From assembly GCA_035639875.1 (NCBI GenBank), contig DASQXE010000071.1, positions 1 through 38,458 of the forward strand: a DNA stretch of 38,458 nt. Direction: 5' to 3'. Shown here in pieces: positions 6,997 through 15,559 of the stretch. Positions within the stretch are counted from its first letter, which is position 1, and each line of letters begins with the position of its first letter. The notes below the pieces were generated by a model, which saw only the letters and a list, made by a program, of their open reading frames with translations, made no database searches and was not told where the DNA came from. Both the position numbers and the translations under genes were made by a program. Source of the stretch: JAIBJP01 sp035639875 (GTDB taxonomy: Bacteria; Actinomycetota; Thermoleophilia; Gaiellales; Gaiellaceae).

Positions 6997-8310
6997 CTAT
7001 GCCGCGGGCGGCCGGACGGGCACCTTCGCGGCGATGACGGAGTCGACCTCGGCGTCAGGGGCGCCGGCCTGCCCCGGGTGGCGCCGCCGCTCGGCCACCA
7101 GCTCCTGTCCGTCACGGAGGCGCACGCGAACGCGCGCGGGGAAGACCAGCTCGAGCGCTTCAGGGCGCCACTGACGCGCTGAGGGCCGCAGCGCCGTGAG
7201 TCCACGGACGCCCAGGCGAAACGCGTGCGGATAGCTCCGCCACGCGCCGACGAGAACGCTCAGCCAATCGAGCCCGGAGAGGCGCAGGAGAGTCCGAGTG
7301 AGGGGCACGCCGCGTTCGATCGAAGCGATCGTGTCTCTGCTGAAGGCCGGCTCGTGTCGAAGCGTGACGGGCGGGCCGGGCGGCAGCGGTAGCGAAAGCG
7401 TCTCGGGAGTCACGTCTCCATAGGCAAGCGCCACGCGGAGCGACCGTTCCACCGAGAAGACCGTGGCGGCCGGCTCCGACGCCGGCACCGCCGCGCTCCG
7501 CGTGAGCTCCTCCATGGCGAGCGTCGTCGCGCCGAGAGCGACGTCCAGCGAGGCCACCTGCTCGCGGTCGAGCGGACCGAGGTCCGCAAAGGCGGCGAGC
7601 GCCGCCTGGAGGTAGGCGCAACCCGGCCGCGGCTTGAACGAGATCGTGGGCAAAAACCAGTACTCGCCCAGACCCTCGATGAAGTCCGGCAGCGGCGCAA
7701 AGCTCGCGCGCGCGAGTCCTTCCTGCAATGCCCGGGGCGGCGGAGCAACGCCGTCGGCGGCGAGCGCAGCGGCTCTCATCCCGGTGGCGAGAGGGCCAGC
7801 GATCCGGGCCGGCTTCGCGGCGGTGGCCACGAGAGCTCCCCACGTGGGCGCGCACGGGGCCAGGAACGACAAGCCGAGGGCGCGCGCGAGGCCGGGCCGA
7901 TCGAGCCCGGCCCGCATCCCTGCAGCGAGCGCGGCGGCGGGAGCGTGGACGAACGTTCGTCCTTGAGCGCCCGTCGGCGCCAAGAAGCACGCGGCGCCGA
8001 GTCTCAGCGCGAGCTCGGCGGCCGCCACATGGGCCTCTTCGTGTCCACCGGCGACGACTGCCGCCGAATGTCCAGGATGGCCGAGGAATCCGTAGTCGTC
8101 CCAGTCGAAAAGCGCCGATAGGCCCGCGTCCCGTTCGTGTCCCGGAGGAGTCGCGTGCGACCAGCGACGGCCGGGGTCCGTCTCCTGGGTCAGCGCGATC
8201 GTGGCCCGGACGCTCTCGCGCTCCCGGGCGGCGGCGCGCCTGACTTCGAGCGGCAGCTCCTCGGCGCGCAGCGAGGCGGCCCATTCCGCGATCTCGTCGA
8301 ACGAGGCCAT
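6997..8310 (-). CDS. MmgE/PrpD-family protein (2-methylcitrate dehydratase-like)
   Basis: Members include 2-methylcitrate dehydratase (PrpD), iminodisuccinate epimerase and cis-aconitate decarboxylase. This 437-residue copy shows the helical N-terminal domain, a DWDDYGFLGHPGH segment matching the family's DxDD...HPG region (about 69-81), and SFKPRPGCAYLQAALAA matching the conserved S-x-KPYPCCR-type turn. It diverges from canonical PrpD at several positions (for example RPGC for PCCR), so the substrate cannot be assigned. It lies 36 bp after the ECF S-component gene on the same strand with no promoter-like TANNNT near its ATG. It is therefore probably the last gene of the B12-riboswitch operon. 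Family is secure; reaction is not. Confidence 0.82.
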   Translation of the reverse strand: MASFDEIAEWAASLRAEELPLEVRRAAARERESVRATIALTQETDPGRRWSHATPPGHERDAGLSALFDWDDYGFLGHPGHSAAVVAGGHEEAHVAAAELALRLGAACFLAPTGAQGRTFVHAPAAALAAGMRAGLDRPGLARALGLSFLAPCAPTWGALVATAAKPARIAGPLATGMRAAALAADGVAPPPRALQEGLARASFAPLPDFIEGLGEYWFLPTISFKPRPGCAYLQAALAAFADLGPLDREQVASLDVALGATTLAMEELTRSAAVPASEPAATVFSVERSLRVALAYGDVTPETLSLPLPPGPPVTLRHEPAFSRDTIASIERGVPLTRTLLRLSGLDWLSVLVGAWRSYPHAFRLGVRGLTALRPSARQWRPEALELVFPARVRVRLRDGQELVAERRRHPGQAGAPDAEVDSVIAAKVPVRPPAA

Positions 8311-8346
8311 GCGGCCATGGTGGCGGGAGCCGCGGATAGTTCAGGC

Positions 8347-9024
8347 TCAGGCCCAGGCGATCTCGACGCGCGTACGGCGCTCGTAGCGCTCGAGCACGCG
8401 CCGGAGCTCGGGGCCGACCGCGAGGGAGAGCAGCACGTTCCCGATCCCATGGGCGAGCTCGAACGGGAAGCCTCTGCTCATTTGCAGAGCGAGTGCAGCG
8501 CCCGTGTGCGGGAAGAAGGCGTACCACTCCCAGACGTCCAGAAAGGCGCTGAAGGCGAGGCCCAAGATGAACGTGAGCACCGCCAGGGTGAGCCGCCGCC
8601 GGAGCAAGGGCGCCGCGGCGGCGCCGACGAGCCCGCAGGCCCCCCAGGCGATCATCTGCCACGGCGTCCAGACCCCTTGGCCGAGGAAGAAATTCGACGC
8701 GAGCGCGGCGACTGCTCCGACCGCAAAGCCGCGGCGCGCCCCGAGCGTCGCTCCCGCGACGACCACGATCACGGTCACGGGCTGTACGCCGGGGATGGCG
8801 ACGAAGAGCACGCGCCCGGCGGCAGCCACGCCGGCAACCGTGGCCACCAAAGCCAGATCTTTGACCGACTCGGTGCCGCTCTCCAGGGCAGCCGCGCCCG
8901 CGACGAGCACCGCGATTCCCGCGAGGAGGACCGCGAGCCCGCCGCGGTCGGGGTCGAGAGCGGCCCAGGCCGCGGCGCCGAGCGCGGCAACAGCGGCGGC
9001 GAGCGCCACCTTAGCCGCCAACAC
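8347..9024 (-). CDS. ECF transporter substrate-binding (S) component, probable cobalamin/corrinoid uptake
   Basis: An integral membrane protein with about six hydrophobic helices. It includes the ECF S-component signature region PVTVIVVVAGATLGARRGF and ASNFFLGQGVWTPWQM, which resembles S components found beside DUF4430 proteins and linked to cobalamin. In an ECF transporter the S component binds the vitamin and docks on EcfT with the ATPases. The GTG at 9024 (or TTG at 9021) is preferred over the longer frame: a GGAGG sequence lies just upstream, and it overlaps the ATPase stop codon by 14 bp as expected for coupled translation. Substrate assignment rests on the operon's cobalamin riboswitch, not on the protein sequence alone. 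Confidence 0.82.
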   Translation of the reverse strand: MLAAKVALAAAVAALGAAAWAALDPDRGGLAVLLAGIAVLVAGAAALESGTESVKDLALVATVAGVAAAGRVLFVAIPGVQPVTVIVVVAGATLGARRGFAVGAVAALASNFFLGQGVWTPWQMIAWGACGLVGAAAAPLLRRRLTLAVLTFILGLAFSAFLDVWEWYAFFPHTGAALALQMSRGFPFELAHGIGNVLLSLAVGPELRRVLERYERRTRVEIAWA

Positions 9025-10366
9025 GCACCTCCTCGGCGAGCGAGATCCTGCGGTCGGCCGGGAAGAAGCGGTCGTGCGTGGCCACAAGCACGCCGCGTCC
9101 CTCGGCCGCGTAGCCGGCGAGCCACGCCGCGATCTCGCCTTTGCGAGACGGATCGACTCCGCGCGTGGGCTCGTCGAGCACGAGGAGAGCGGGCTCGGCG
9201 ACGGCGACCGCGGCGAGACCGAGGCGCTCGCGCTCGCCGCTCGAGAGGTCGCGCGGGTGGCGCTCGGCGGCCCAGCCGAGACCGACCCGCTCGAGGGCGT
9301 GGAGCGCCCGCCTCCGGTCGCCCTCCACCGCGAGCGCCGCCTCGTCGAGGACTCGCTCCTTGACGAGGTAACGGCCTGGATCCTGGCTCAGATAGCCGGC
9401 GCGGCCGTCCACCGCAACCGATCCCTCCTCCGGCACGAGGAGCCCGGTCGCGATCTTCGCGAGTGTCGTCTTCCCCGAACCGTTCGGGCCTTCGAGCGCC
9501 ACGACCTCGCCCCGGCCGATGTCGAGCGAGACGCCGTCGAGCACGGGGTTTCCGGCCGTGTAGGCAAAAGAAACGCCGTTGACCCGGCACACCGAATCGG
9601 CTAGGCAACAGGCGGTTGCTGATGCAGAAACAGACCTCGACTGCGGCGGGAGGTACGCAGGGCGACGCTCAGCCAGCCAGTCGACGGCATCGGATAGCGG
9701 CGCGTCGCAAAGCACACGACCCGCCTCGAGGAATAGGACGCGGTCGGCAAGCGCGAGCGCCCGGCCCGTCCTCTGCTCCGAAAGGAGAACCGCGCAACCC
9801 AGCCGTTCGACGCAGGCCAGGAAATCGTCGGCGCCATCCGGGTCTAGCTGCGACGTGGGCTCGTCGAGGAGCAGCAGGGACGGCCCGAGCGCGAGCGCCG
9901 AAGCCAGCGCAACCCGCTGCAGCTCTCCGCTGGAGAGCTCGGTCGTGCGGCGCTCGGCGAGCGGGAGAGCGCCCACGGCGTCCAGAGCCGCCTCTACGCG
10001 CGGCCAGATCTGCGCCGGCGGCACGCCGAGGTTCTCCAGCCCGAACGCGACTTCGTTGCGAACAACGCTCATGACCACCTGGTCTTCCGGATCCTGGAAG
10101 ACGGTCGCGACCGCGCGCGCGAGCTCGGCCGGGCGGGCCAAGCGCGTATCCCGCCCTGCGACGACGACTCGCCCGGCGAACCTTCCGCCGTGGAAGTGCG
10201 GTACCAGCCCCGCGAGCGCCCGGACGAGCGTCGACTTGCCAGAGCCTGAAGGACCGAGCAGCGCAACGACCTCGCCCGGCTCAAGCCGCAGATTGACGTC
10301 GCGAAGGGCGGGGCTCGCCGCCCCGGGATAGGAGTAGGTCAGACGTTCCACGGCCGCTAGAGCCAC
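9011..10366 (-). CDS. Energy-coupling factor transporter ATPase, fused EcfA-EcfA'
   Basis: Two ABC ATPase domains in one 451-residue chain power vitamin uptake. Domain 1 has Walker A GPSGSGKST (38-46), a Q-loop FQDPEDQ, signature LSSGELQRVALA and Walker B LLLLDEPTSQLD. Domain 2 has GPNGSGKTT, LSQDPGRY, LSSGERERLGLA and LLVLDEPTRGVD, so both sites look complete. The GTG at 10366 is chosen because domain 1 begins at once (VERLTYSYPG), and it overlaps the EcfT stop by 10 bp. A much longer open frame upstream is an artefact of GC-rich sequence. It sits between EcfT and the S component in a leftward operon. Confidence 0.93.
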   Translation of the reverse strand: MALAAVERLTYSYPGAASPALRDVNLRLEPGEVVALLGPSGSGKSTLVRALAGLVPHFHGGRFAGRVVVAGRDTRLARPAELARAVATVFQDPEDQVVMSVVRNEVAFGLENLGVPPAQIWPRVEAALDAVGALPLAERRTTELSSGELQRVALASALALGPSLLLLDEPTSQLDPDGADDFLACVERLGCAVLLSEQRTGRALALADRVLFLEAGRVLCDAPLSDAVDWLAERRPAYLPPQSRSVSASATACCLADSVCRVNGVSFAYTAGNPVLDGVSLDIGRGEVVALEGPNGSGKTTLAKIATGLLVPEEGSVAVDGRAGYLSQDPGRYLVKERVLDEAALAVEGDRRRALHALERVGLGWAAERHPRDLSSGERERLGLAAVAVAEPALLVLDEPTRGVDPSRKGEIAAWLAGYAAEGRGVLVATHDRFFPADRRISLAEEVRVGG

Positions 10367-11061
10367 AGCGCCCCCAGAACGACGAGAAGCACAGCGCCCG
10401 CGAGAGCCGCGGCGTCCGAAACGCCCCAGCGGGGCCCCGGCGCACGGGAATGCGTGCCGCTTCCAAAACCACGCGCTTCCATCGCCTCCGCGAGGCTCGC
10501 CGCCCGCTCGAGAGAGCCGGCGACCAGCGGTGAGAGCAAGCGCGCGTGCCCGCGGACTCCGGTCACGGGCACGCCTCGGCCGCGGACGGCCTCCGCCAGG
10601 CCCGCGGCGTCCCGCTCCAGAGTCGGAACAAGCCTTGTGGCAAGCGCCACGGCGAGCGCCGAACGGCGCGCGAACCCGGCTGCGGCGACGAGCCGGTCGT
10701 GGTCGAGGACGAGCGCGTACGCCGCGAAAGCGAACCCGACGGCGGCCAGCCGCAGCCCGTACAGGGTCGCCAAGACGAGCTCCTCCCGCGTGACGTCGAG
10801 AAGGCCAAGGACAGGGACGACCGGGCCCTCCCAAAGGACGTGGATCCCTGTCGTCTGCAGCAGGGGCCACACAAGGAAGACGCCGACCGCGGAGCCCGTC
10901 GTGGCAAGGATGTACGGCTTGGCTCTGCGCCCGGGCACCCGGAGGCACACGGCCAAAAGGATCGTGGTGAGGATCGCCAGAGGCACGACGTGGTCGGCGA
11001 GCAACGCCGCCACGGAGGCGGCCGCGAGGAGCGCGGCCGCCGGTCCGGGCGCCAGTCTCAC
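10357..11061 (-). CDS. Energy-coupling factor transporter transmembrane protein EcfT
   Basis: The membrane scaffold that links the S component to the ATPase pair. The 234 residues contain about five hydrophobic helices. The cytoplasmic coupling helices carry the EcfT motifs: AEAVRGRGVP near residue 150 and AEAMEARGFGSG near 190, whose A-R-G triplets dock in the ATPase grooves. The GTG at 11061 is chosen because it overlaps the stop of the DUF4430 gene (GTGA), giving translational coupling; in-frame codons upstream lie inside that gene. Family assignment is strong and the context (ATPases and S component immediately downstream) agrees. Confidence 0.9.
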   Translation of the reverse strand: MRLAPGPAAALLAAASVAALLADHVVPLAILTTILLAVCLRVPGRRAKPYILATTGSAVGVFLVWPLLQTTGIHVLWEGPVVPVLGLLDVTREELVLATLYGLRLAAVGFAFAAYALVLDHDRLVAAAGFARRSALAVALATRLVPTLERDAAGLAEAVRGRGVPVTGVRGHARLLSPLVAGSLERAASLAEAMEARGFGSGTHSRAPGPRWGVSDAAALAGAVLLVVLGALWL

Positions 11062-11480
11062 TTCGCGCCGGTGGGCACGGTGGCGCACTCATGCTCGTAG
11101 TTGTGGAGATCCCACCACTCCACGTCGCCCGCCTTCAGCGTGATCTCGGTCGCCCCCTTCTGCGCCTCGACGCCGTTGATGTAGTAGAGCCAGGCGAGCT
11201 TCTTGCCAGTGTCCTGCTCGACGCCGTTGATGCCGGTGACGAACTTGCCGCCGGAGTCGGTCTCGATGTCGGCGACCTGATCGAGCGCGCGCATGGCGGT
11301 CTGGCCCACTTCCACCGAGGTCTTCTTCACCACGACGGTCTTGCCGCAGCCCGACGTGACCAACAGGGCAGTTGGATTCGTGAGCTGATTCCCACTGGCC
11401 GTGGGCGCGGCCGACTCGCTGCTCCCGCAACCCGCAGCGAGCAGCACGAACAGAACGATTACAAAGGATCGACGGAGCAC
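11058..11480 (-). CDS. DUF4430-domain lipoprotein, putative extracytoplasmic corrinoid-binding protein
   Basis: A 140-residue exported protein with a lipoprotein signal (hydrophobic 6-16, lipobox LAAGC). One transcobalamin-C-terminal-like DUF4430 domain follows, recognisable from VGQTAMRALDQVADI, the GVEQDTGKKLAWLYYINGVE core and the final strand. In intrinsic factor and transcobalamin the related domain contacts cobalamin, so this protein may capture B12 or precursors outside the membrane and hand them to the ECF transporter; that role is inferred. It is the first gene after the cobalamin riboswitch. Its GTG start at 11480 has a strong ribosome site (GGAAGGAGGA). It overlaps ecfT. Confidence 0.87.
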   Translation of the reverse strand: MLRRSFVIVLFVLLAAGCGSSESAAPTASGNQLTNPTALLVTSGCGKTVVVKKTSVEVGQTAMRALDQVADIETDSGGKFVTGINGVEQDTGKKLAWLYYINGVEAQKGATEITLKAGDVEWWDLHNYEHECATVPTGAK

Positions 11481-11518
11481 GATTCCTCCTTCCGCGAGGG
11501 GAACGGATTTGGAGGCGG

Positions 11519-11672
11519 GACGGCAGGTCTTCTGACTCGGGGCTCCCCCTCTCGCCGCCTTCCCGGCCTACGGCCAGTGGCACTTCGGCGGAGGGCACCT
11601 CCCCTCACAGCGGCGGGACCGTGCCGGACTTGCACCGGCTTCCCTTACCGCTCGCCTATGTCGGGCGGAAAC
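11519..11672 (-). ncRNA. Cobalamin (adenosylcobalamin-class) riboswitch
   Basis: The minus strand carries the conserved cobalamin aptamer blocks in order. These are GGGAAGCCGGTGCAAGTCC, the B12 box CGGTCCCGCCGCTGT (about 11607-11632 including flanks), GCCACTGG (11575-11582), GGGAAGGCG (11555-11563) and GAGTCAGAAGACCTGCCG (11521-11538). It begins directly at the stop of the MshEN gene and ends about 40 bases before the DUF4430 start. No T-tract terminator lies between aptamer and gene, so control is more likely by masking the GGAAGGAGGA ribosome site. Expected effect: the operon is off when cobalamin is plentiful. Confidence 0.95.
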
Positions 11673-12140
11673 TTACCAGTCGGGCTCGCGGGCGTCCCCG
11701 TACGCCTCGGTCAAGGCTGCTTCGACCTCGCTCCGCGTCGCCACGACAAAGTGCACGCCGCCGGGGACCTCCGCGACGATCGCGTCGAGGCCCTCGTTGT
11801 CGGTCGGGTCGGCGACGGCAACGATCGCAGCCGGTCCCTCGGTGCGGAAGGCGATCGCCGCGTAACGGCGCGCTGTTCTCTCGGAGAGCAGGTCGACGGC
11901 CTGCTGGTCGAGGTCGAGCTTGCCGAGGTCGACGAACTCGAGATCTTCTTGATCGGCGACGACCATGGCGAGGTCGCGCTCACCGACGAGCTCTTGCTCG
12001 ATCAGAACCTCGCCCAGGCGCCGGCGGGCTGCGCGCGCTGTCGCGAGCGCAGCCATCAGGTCGTTGGGCGCGATGAGGCCCGCTCGTACAAGAAGCTCGC
12101 CGAGCGGACGGTCGCGCCCGTGATTTGCCACAGATGCCAT
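11673..12140 (-). CDS. Stand-alone MshEN (GspE N-terminal) domain protein, putative c-di-GMP receptor
   Basis: A 155-residue soluble protein consisting only of the N-terminal domain normally fused to type II secretion or type IV pilus ATPases. It holds two tandem 24-residue MshEN motifs, PLGELLVRAGLI... and RLGEVLIEQELVGERDLAMV, the form known to wrap around cyclic di-GMP. The second keeps Arg-Leu-Gly and the closing Gln; the first has Pro in place of Arg. A GspE-type alpha/beta segment follows (FVDLGKLDLD...VAVADPTDNEGLDAI). No ATPase domain or secretion gene is adjacent. The ATG at 12140 is preferred over a longer frame because a TACTTT -10 lies 9 bases upstream. Partner unknown. Confidence 0.8.
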   Translation of the reverse strand: MASVANHGRDRPLGELLVRAGLIAPNDLMAALATARAARRRLGEVLIEQELVGERDLAMVVADQEDLEFVDLGKLDLDQQAVDLLSERTARRYAAIAFRTEGPAAIVAVADPTDNEGLDAIVAEVPGGVHFVVATRSEVEAALTEAYGDAREPDW

Positions 12141-12171
12141 TGACGCTGGAAAGTACTTCCAGGGTACGTCA
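12141..12171. promoter_or_regulatory. Inverted repeat overlapping the predicted promoter of the MshEN gene
   Basis: CTGGAA-AGTAC-TTCCAG (12146-12162), with outer arms TGACG (12141-12145) and CGTCA (12167-12171), sits directly upstream of the ATG. The minus-strand -10 candidate TACTTT (12150-12155) lies inside it, so a protein bound to this dyad would block the promoter. It resembles an operator, but no known regulator is matched. Confidence 0.45.
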
Positions 12172-12210
12172 TCGGCCGGAAGTTGCACCTTGCTGATCCC
12201 TCCCTCGGGC

Positions 12211-12216
12211 TACGCT
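12211..12216 (+). promoter_or_regulatory. Predicted leaderless -10 element (TACGCT) for the VanZ gene
   Basis: TACGCT ends 6 bases before the GTG at 12223, the usual leaderless spacing. It supports that start over the in-frame TTG at 12190. Confidence 0.4.
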
Positions 12217-12222
12217 GCCGTC

Positions 12223-12561
12223 GTGGCGCTCGCCCGCTTGAACGCATGGGTCCTCTTCGCGCTGTGGGCCGGCTTCATCTTCGCGCTCTCCTCGATTCCC
12301 GACCTCGGCACCGGGCTGGGCGTCTGGGATCTCGTCCTCAGGAAGAGCGCCCACATCGCCGAATACGCGATCCTAGGCGCGCTCGCGTACCGGGCCTCGC
12401 GGAGCTGGGCCGCAGGCGTAGTCCTGGCGTCTGCCTATGCCGTAACCGATGAGGTGCACCAGGCCTTCGTCCGCGGCCGGCACGGATCGCCGGTCGACTG
12501 GCTCATCGACACCGCCGGGGTCGTCGCAGGCGTCGCGCTGGCGGTTCGTGTGTCTCGGTGA
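12223..12561 (+). CDS. VanZ-like small membrane protein
   Basis: A 112-residue protein of the VanZ family, named for a teicoplanin-resistance gene but mostly of unknown role. It has four hydrophobic segments and the family's conserved polar motifs: SSIPDLG after helix 1, RKSAHIAEYAILGAL in helix 2, and the signature TDEVHQAFVRGRHGSPVDWLIDTAG. The GTG at 12223 is favoured by the TACGCT box 6 bases before it; TTG at 12190 would add 11 residues. Its stop overlaps the start of the HAD gene, so the two are cotranscribed. A link to antibiotic resistance cannot be claimed. Confidence 0.83.
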   Translation: MALARLNAWVLFALWAGFIFALSSIPDLGTGLGVWDLVLRKSAHIAEYAILGALAYRASRSWAAGVVLASAYAVTDEVHQAFVRGRHGSPVDWLIDTAGVVAGVALAVRVSR

Positions 12562-13061
12562 GCAGGGCGGTCGCCATCGACCTTGACGGCGCCCTTGGAG
12601 ATACGCACGCCCTCTGGAAGGCGTTCCTCGTCGAAGCGGCGCGGCGTTTCGGCTCTATCACCCTGCTCGACCCAGCATCCCTGCCGGCCGATCGCGGCGC
12701 CGCGGCCGAGGCGCTCGACCGCTGGGCCGCCGGCGGCGTCGGGGACTGGCGAGCCGCGCTCGAGCGCTTCGCCGAGGAGCGTGCGCCAGTGTTCATCCGT
12801 CCCGATGGCGAGGCGAATACAGCGCTCCGCTCACTTGCGGCGGCTGGCGCCCGACTCGGAGTCTTCACGGACGCCCCCGAGTCACTGGCGCGCATCGCTC
12901 TCGCCCACCTCGGCGCGGCGCGGCGAATCGAAGCGGTGGAGACCGGAGCGGGTGCGCGTGAACGCCTCCTGGGCCGGCTCGGTCACGACGCAACCGTCGT
13001 GGAGACCCGGGCCCAGCTGGTTAAGATCAGCCGAGATGCCCGAGCGCAAGCACCTCGATGA
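12558..13061 (+). CDS. Degenerate HAD-superfamily protein
   Basis: The 167-residue product starts with HAD motif I (AIDLDGALGDT, residues 5-15), keeping both aspartates of DxD. Motif II may be the Thr of VFTDAPE near residue 114. The expected motif III lysine and the GD(x)3-4D acidic motif IV are not visible; the corresponding region reads HDATVVETRAQL. It could be an inactive phosphatase relative or have lost magnesium binding. The GTG start overlaps the VanZ stop (GTGA) and its own 3' end overlaps the next small gene by 26 bp, so the three form an operon. Confidence 0.65.
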   Translation: MSRAVAIDLDGALGDTHALWKAFLVEAARRFGSITLLDPASLPADRGAAAEALDRWAAGGVGDWRAALERFAEERAPVFIRPDGEANTALRSLAAAGARLGVFTDAPESLARIALAHLGAARRIEAVETGAGARERLLGRLGHDATVVETRAQLVKISRDARAQAPR

Positions 13062-13260
13062 CCGTCAGCTCGACGCGATCCTCGAGCGGCTCGACCGCCT
13101 CTGCGACGAGGTGCACGCGCTCAACCGGCGGTTCGAGAGCGCGGAGGGCCTAATCAGAATCGCGCACGAGCTGGCGACCTTGAACGAGTCGCTGCAGGCC
13201 CTTGCGTACGCCGCGCTTGGCCAGCAAGGGCCGCAGGTGCGACGCCGCCGCTCCGCCTAG
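13036..13260 (+). CDS. Small helical, coiled-coil-like protein of unknown function
   Basis: The ATG at 13036 opens a 74-residue frame (starting MPERKHLDDRQL). It is rich in charged heptad-like helix, ILERLDRLCDEVHALNRRFESAEGL, followed by a more hydrophobic helix (ALAYAALG) and a basic tail RRRRS. The family is not recognised. It overlaps the end of the HAD gene and follows it in the same operon. Composition and codon use match its neighbours, and the regular hydrophobic spacing argues for a real gene. A longer frame reading through the HAD gene is not credible. Confidence 0.6.
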   Translation: MPERKHLDDRQLDAILERLDRLCDEVHALNRRFESAEGLIRIAHELATLNESLQALAYAALGQQGPQVRRRRSA

Positions 13261-13267
13261 GTCGCGC

Positions 13268-13375
13268 CTAAATCCACGGGCGCTTGTCGCGCGGATCGAC
13301 GATGCGCGAGTCGGCGCCGAAGAGATAGGCGAGTGGGCCCAGCACGGCCAGCAAGAGAAGAATGAAGACGATCAC
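13268..13375 (-). CDS. Small single-pass membrane protein, 35 residues
   Basis: A short minus-strand frame starting GTG at 13375 with a ribosome site (GGAG, 3 bases before the GTG) and ending TAG at 13268. It begins MIVFILLLLAVLGPLAYLFG, a clean transmembrane helix, followed by the polar tail ADSRIVDPRDKRPWI. It lies 36 bp after the H+-pyrophosphatase stop, so it may be cotranscribed with hppA. Short proteins of this layout (one helix, then GADSR...) occur in actinobacteria as I recall, but have no known function. The hydrophobic/charged split and the ribosome site support translation. Confidence 0.6.
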   Translation of the reverse strand: MIVFILLLLAVLGPLAYLFGADSRIVDPRDKRPWI

Positions 13376-13384
13376 CTACTCCGT

Positions 13385-13409
13385 TTTAACGCTGGAAAGC
13401 GGCGTTTTA
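13385..13409. terminator. Possible weak terminator after the H+-pyrophosphatase gene
   Basis: AACGC and GCGTT pair around a 9-base loop just beyond the hppA stop, with TTTTA on the plus-strand side. The stem is short and the T-run faces the vanZ operon direction, so it would better end rightward transcription. Leftward reading into the 35-residue gene may continue. Confidence 0.35.
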
Positions 13410-13410
13410 T

Positions 13411-15453
<2,043 letters not shown>

Positions 15454-15559
15454 GCGGTCGCGGGTTACGCGAGATCCGGCAACTGATGCCGGATCGCGGC
15501 CCGCGGAGTTCTATCACAAGTCATCAGAGCCGCGCCCCCGCGCAGGGCCGTCACCTCTC

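Noticed and set aside
7160..8662. 500-residue frame overlapping the PrpD-like gene
   Set aside because: Arg-rich composition and no domain; the 437-residue frame matches MmgE/PrpD.
10367..11092. N-terminal extension of the EcfA-EcfA' frame by about 240 residues
   Set aside because: The extension overlaps all of ecfT in another frame and is low-complexity; the GTG at 10366 begins the first ABC domain directly.
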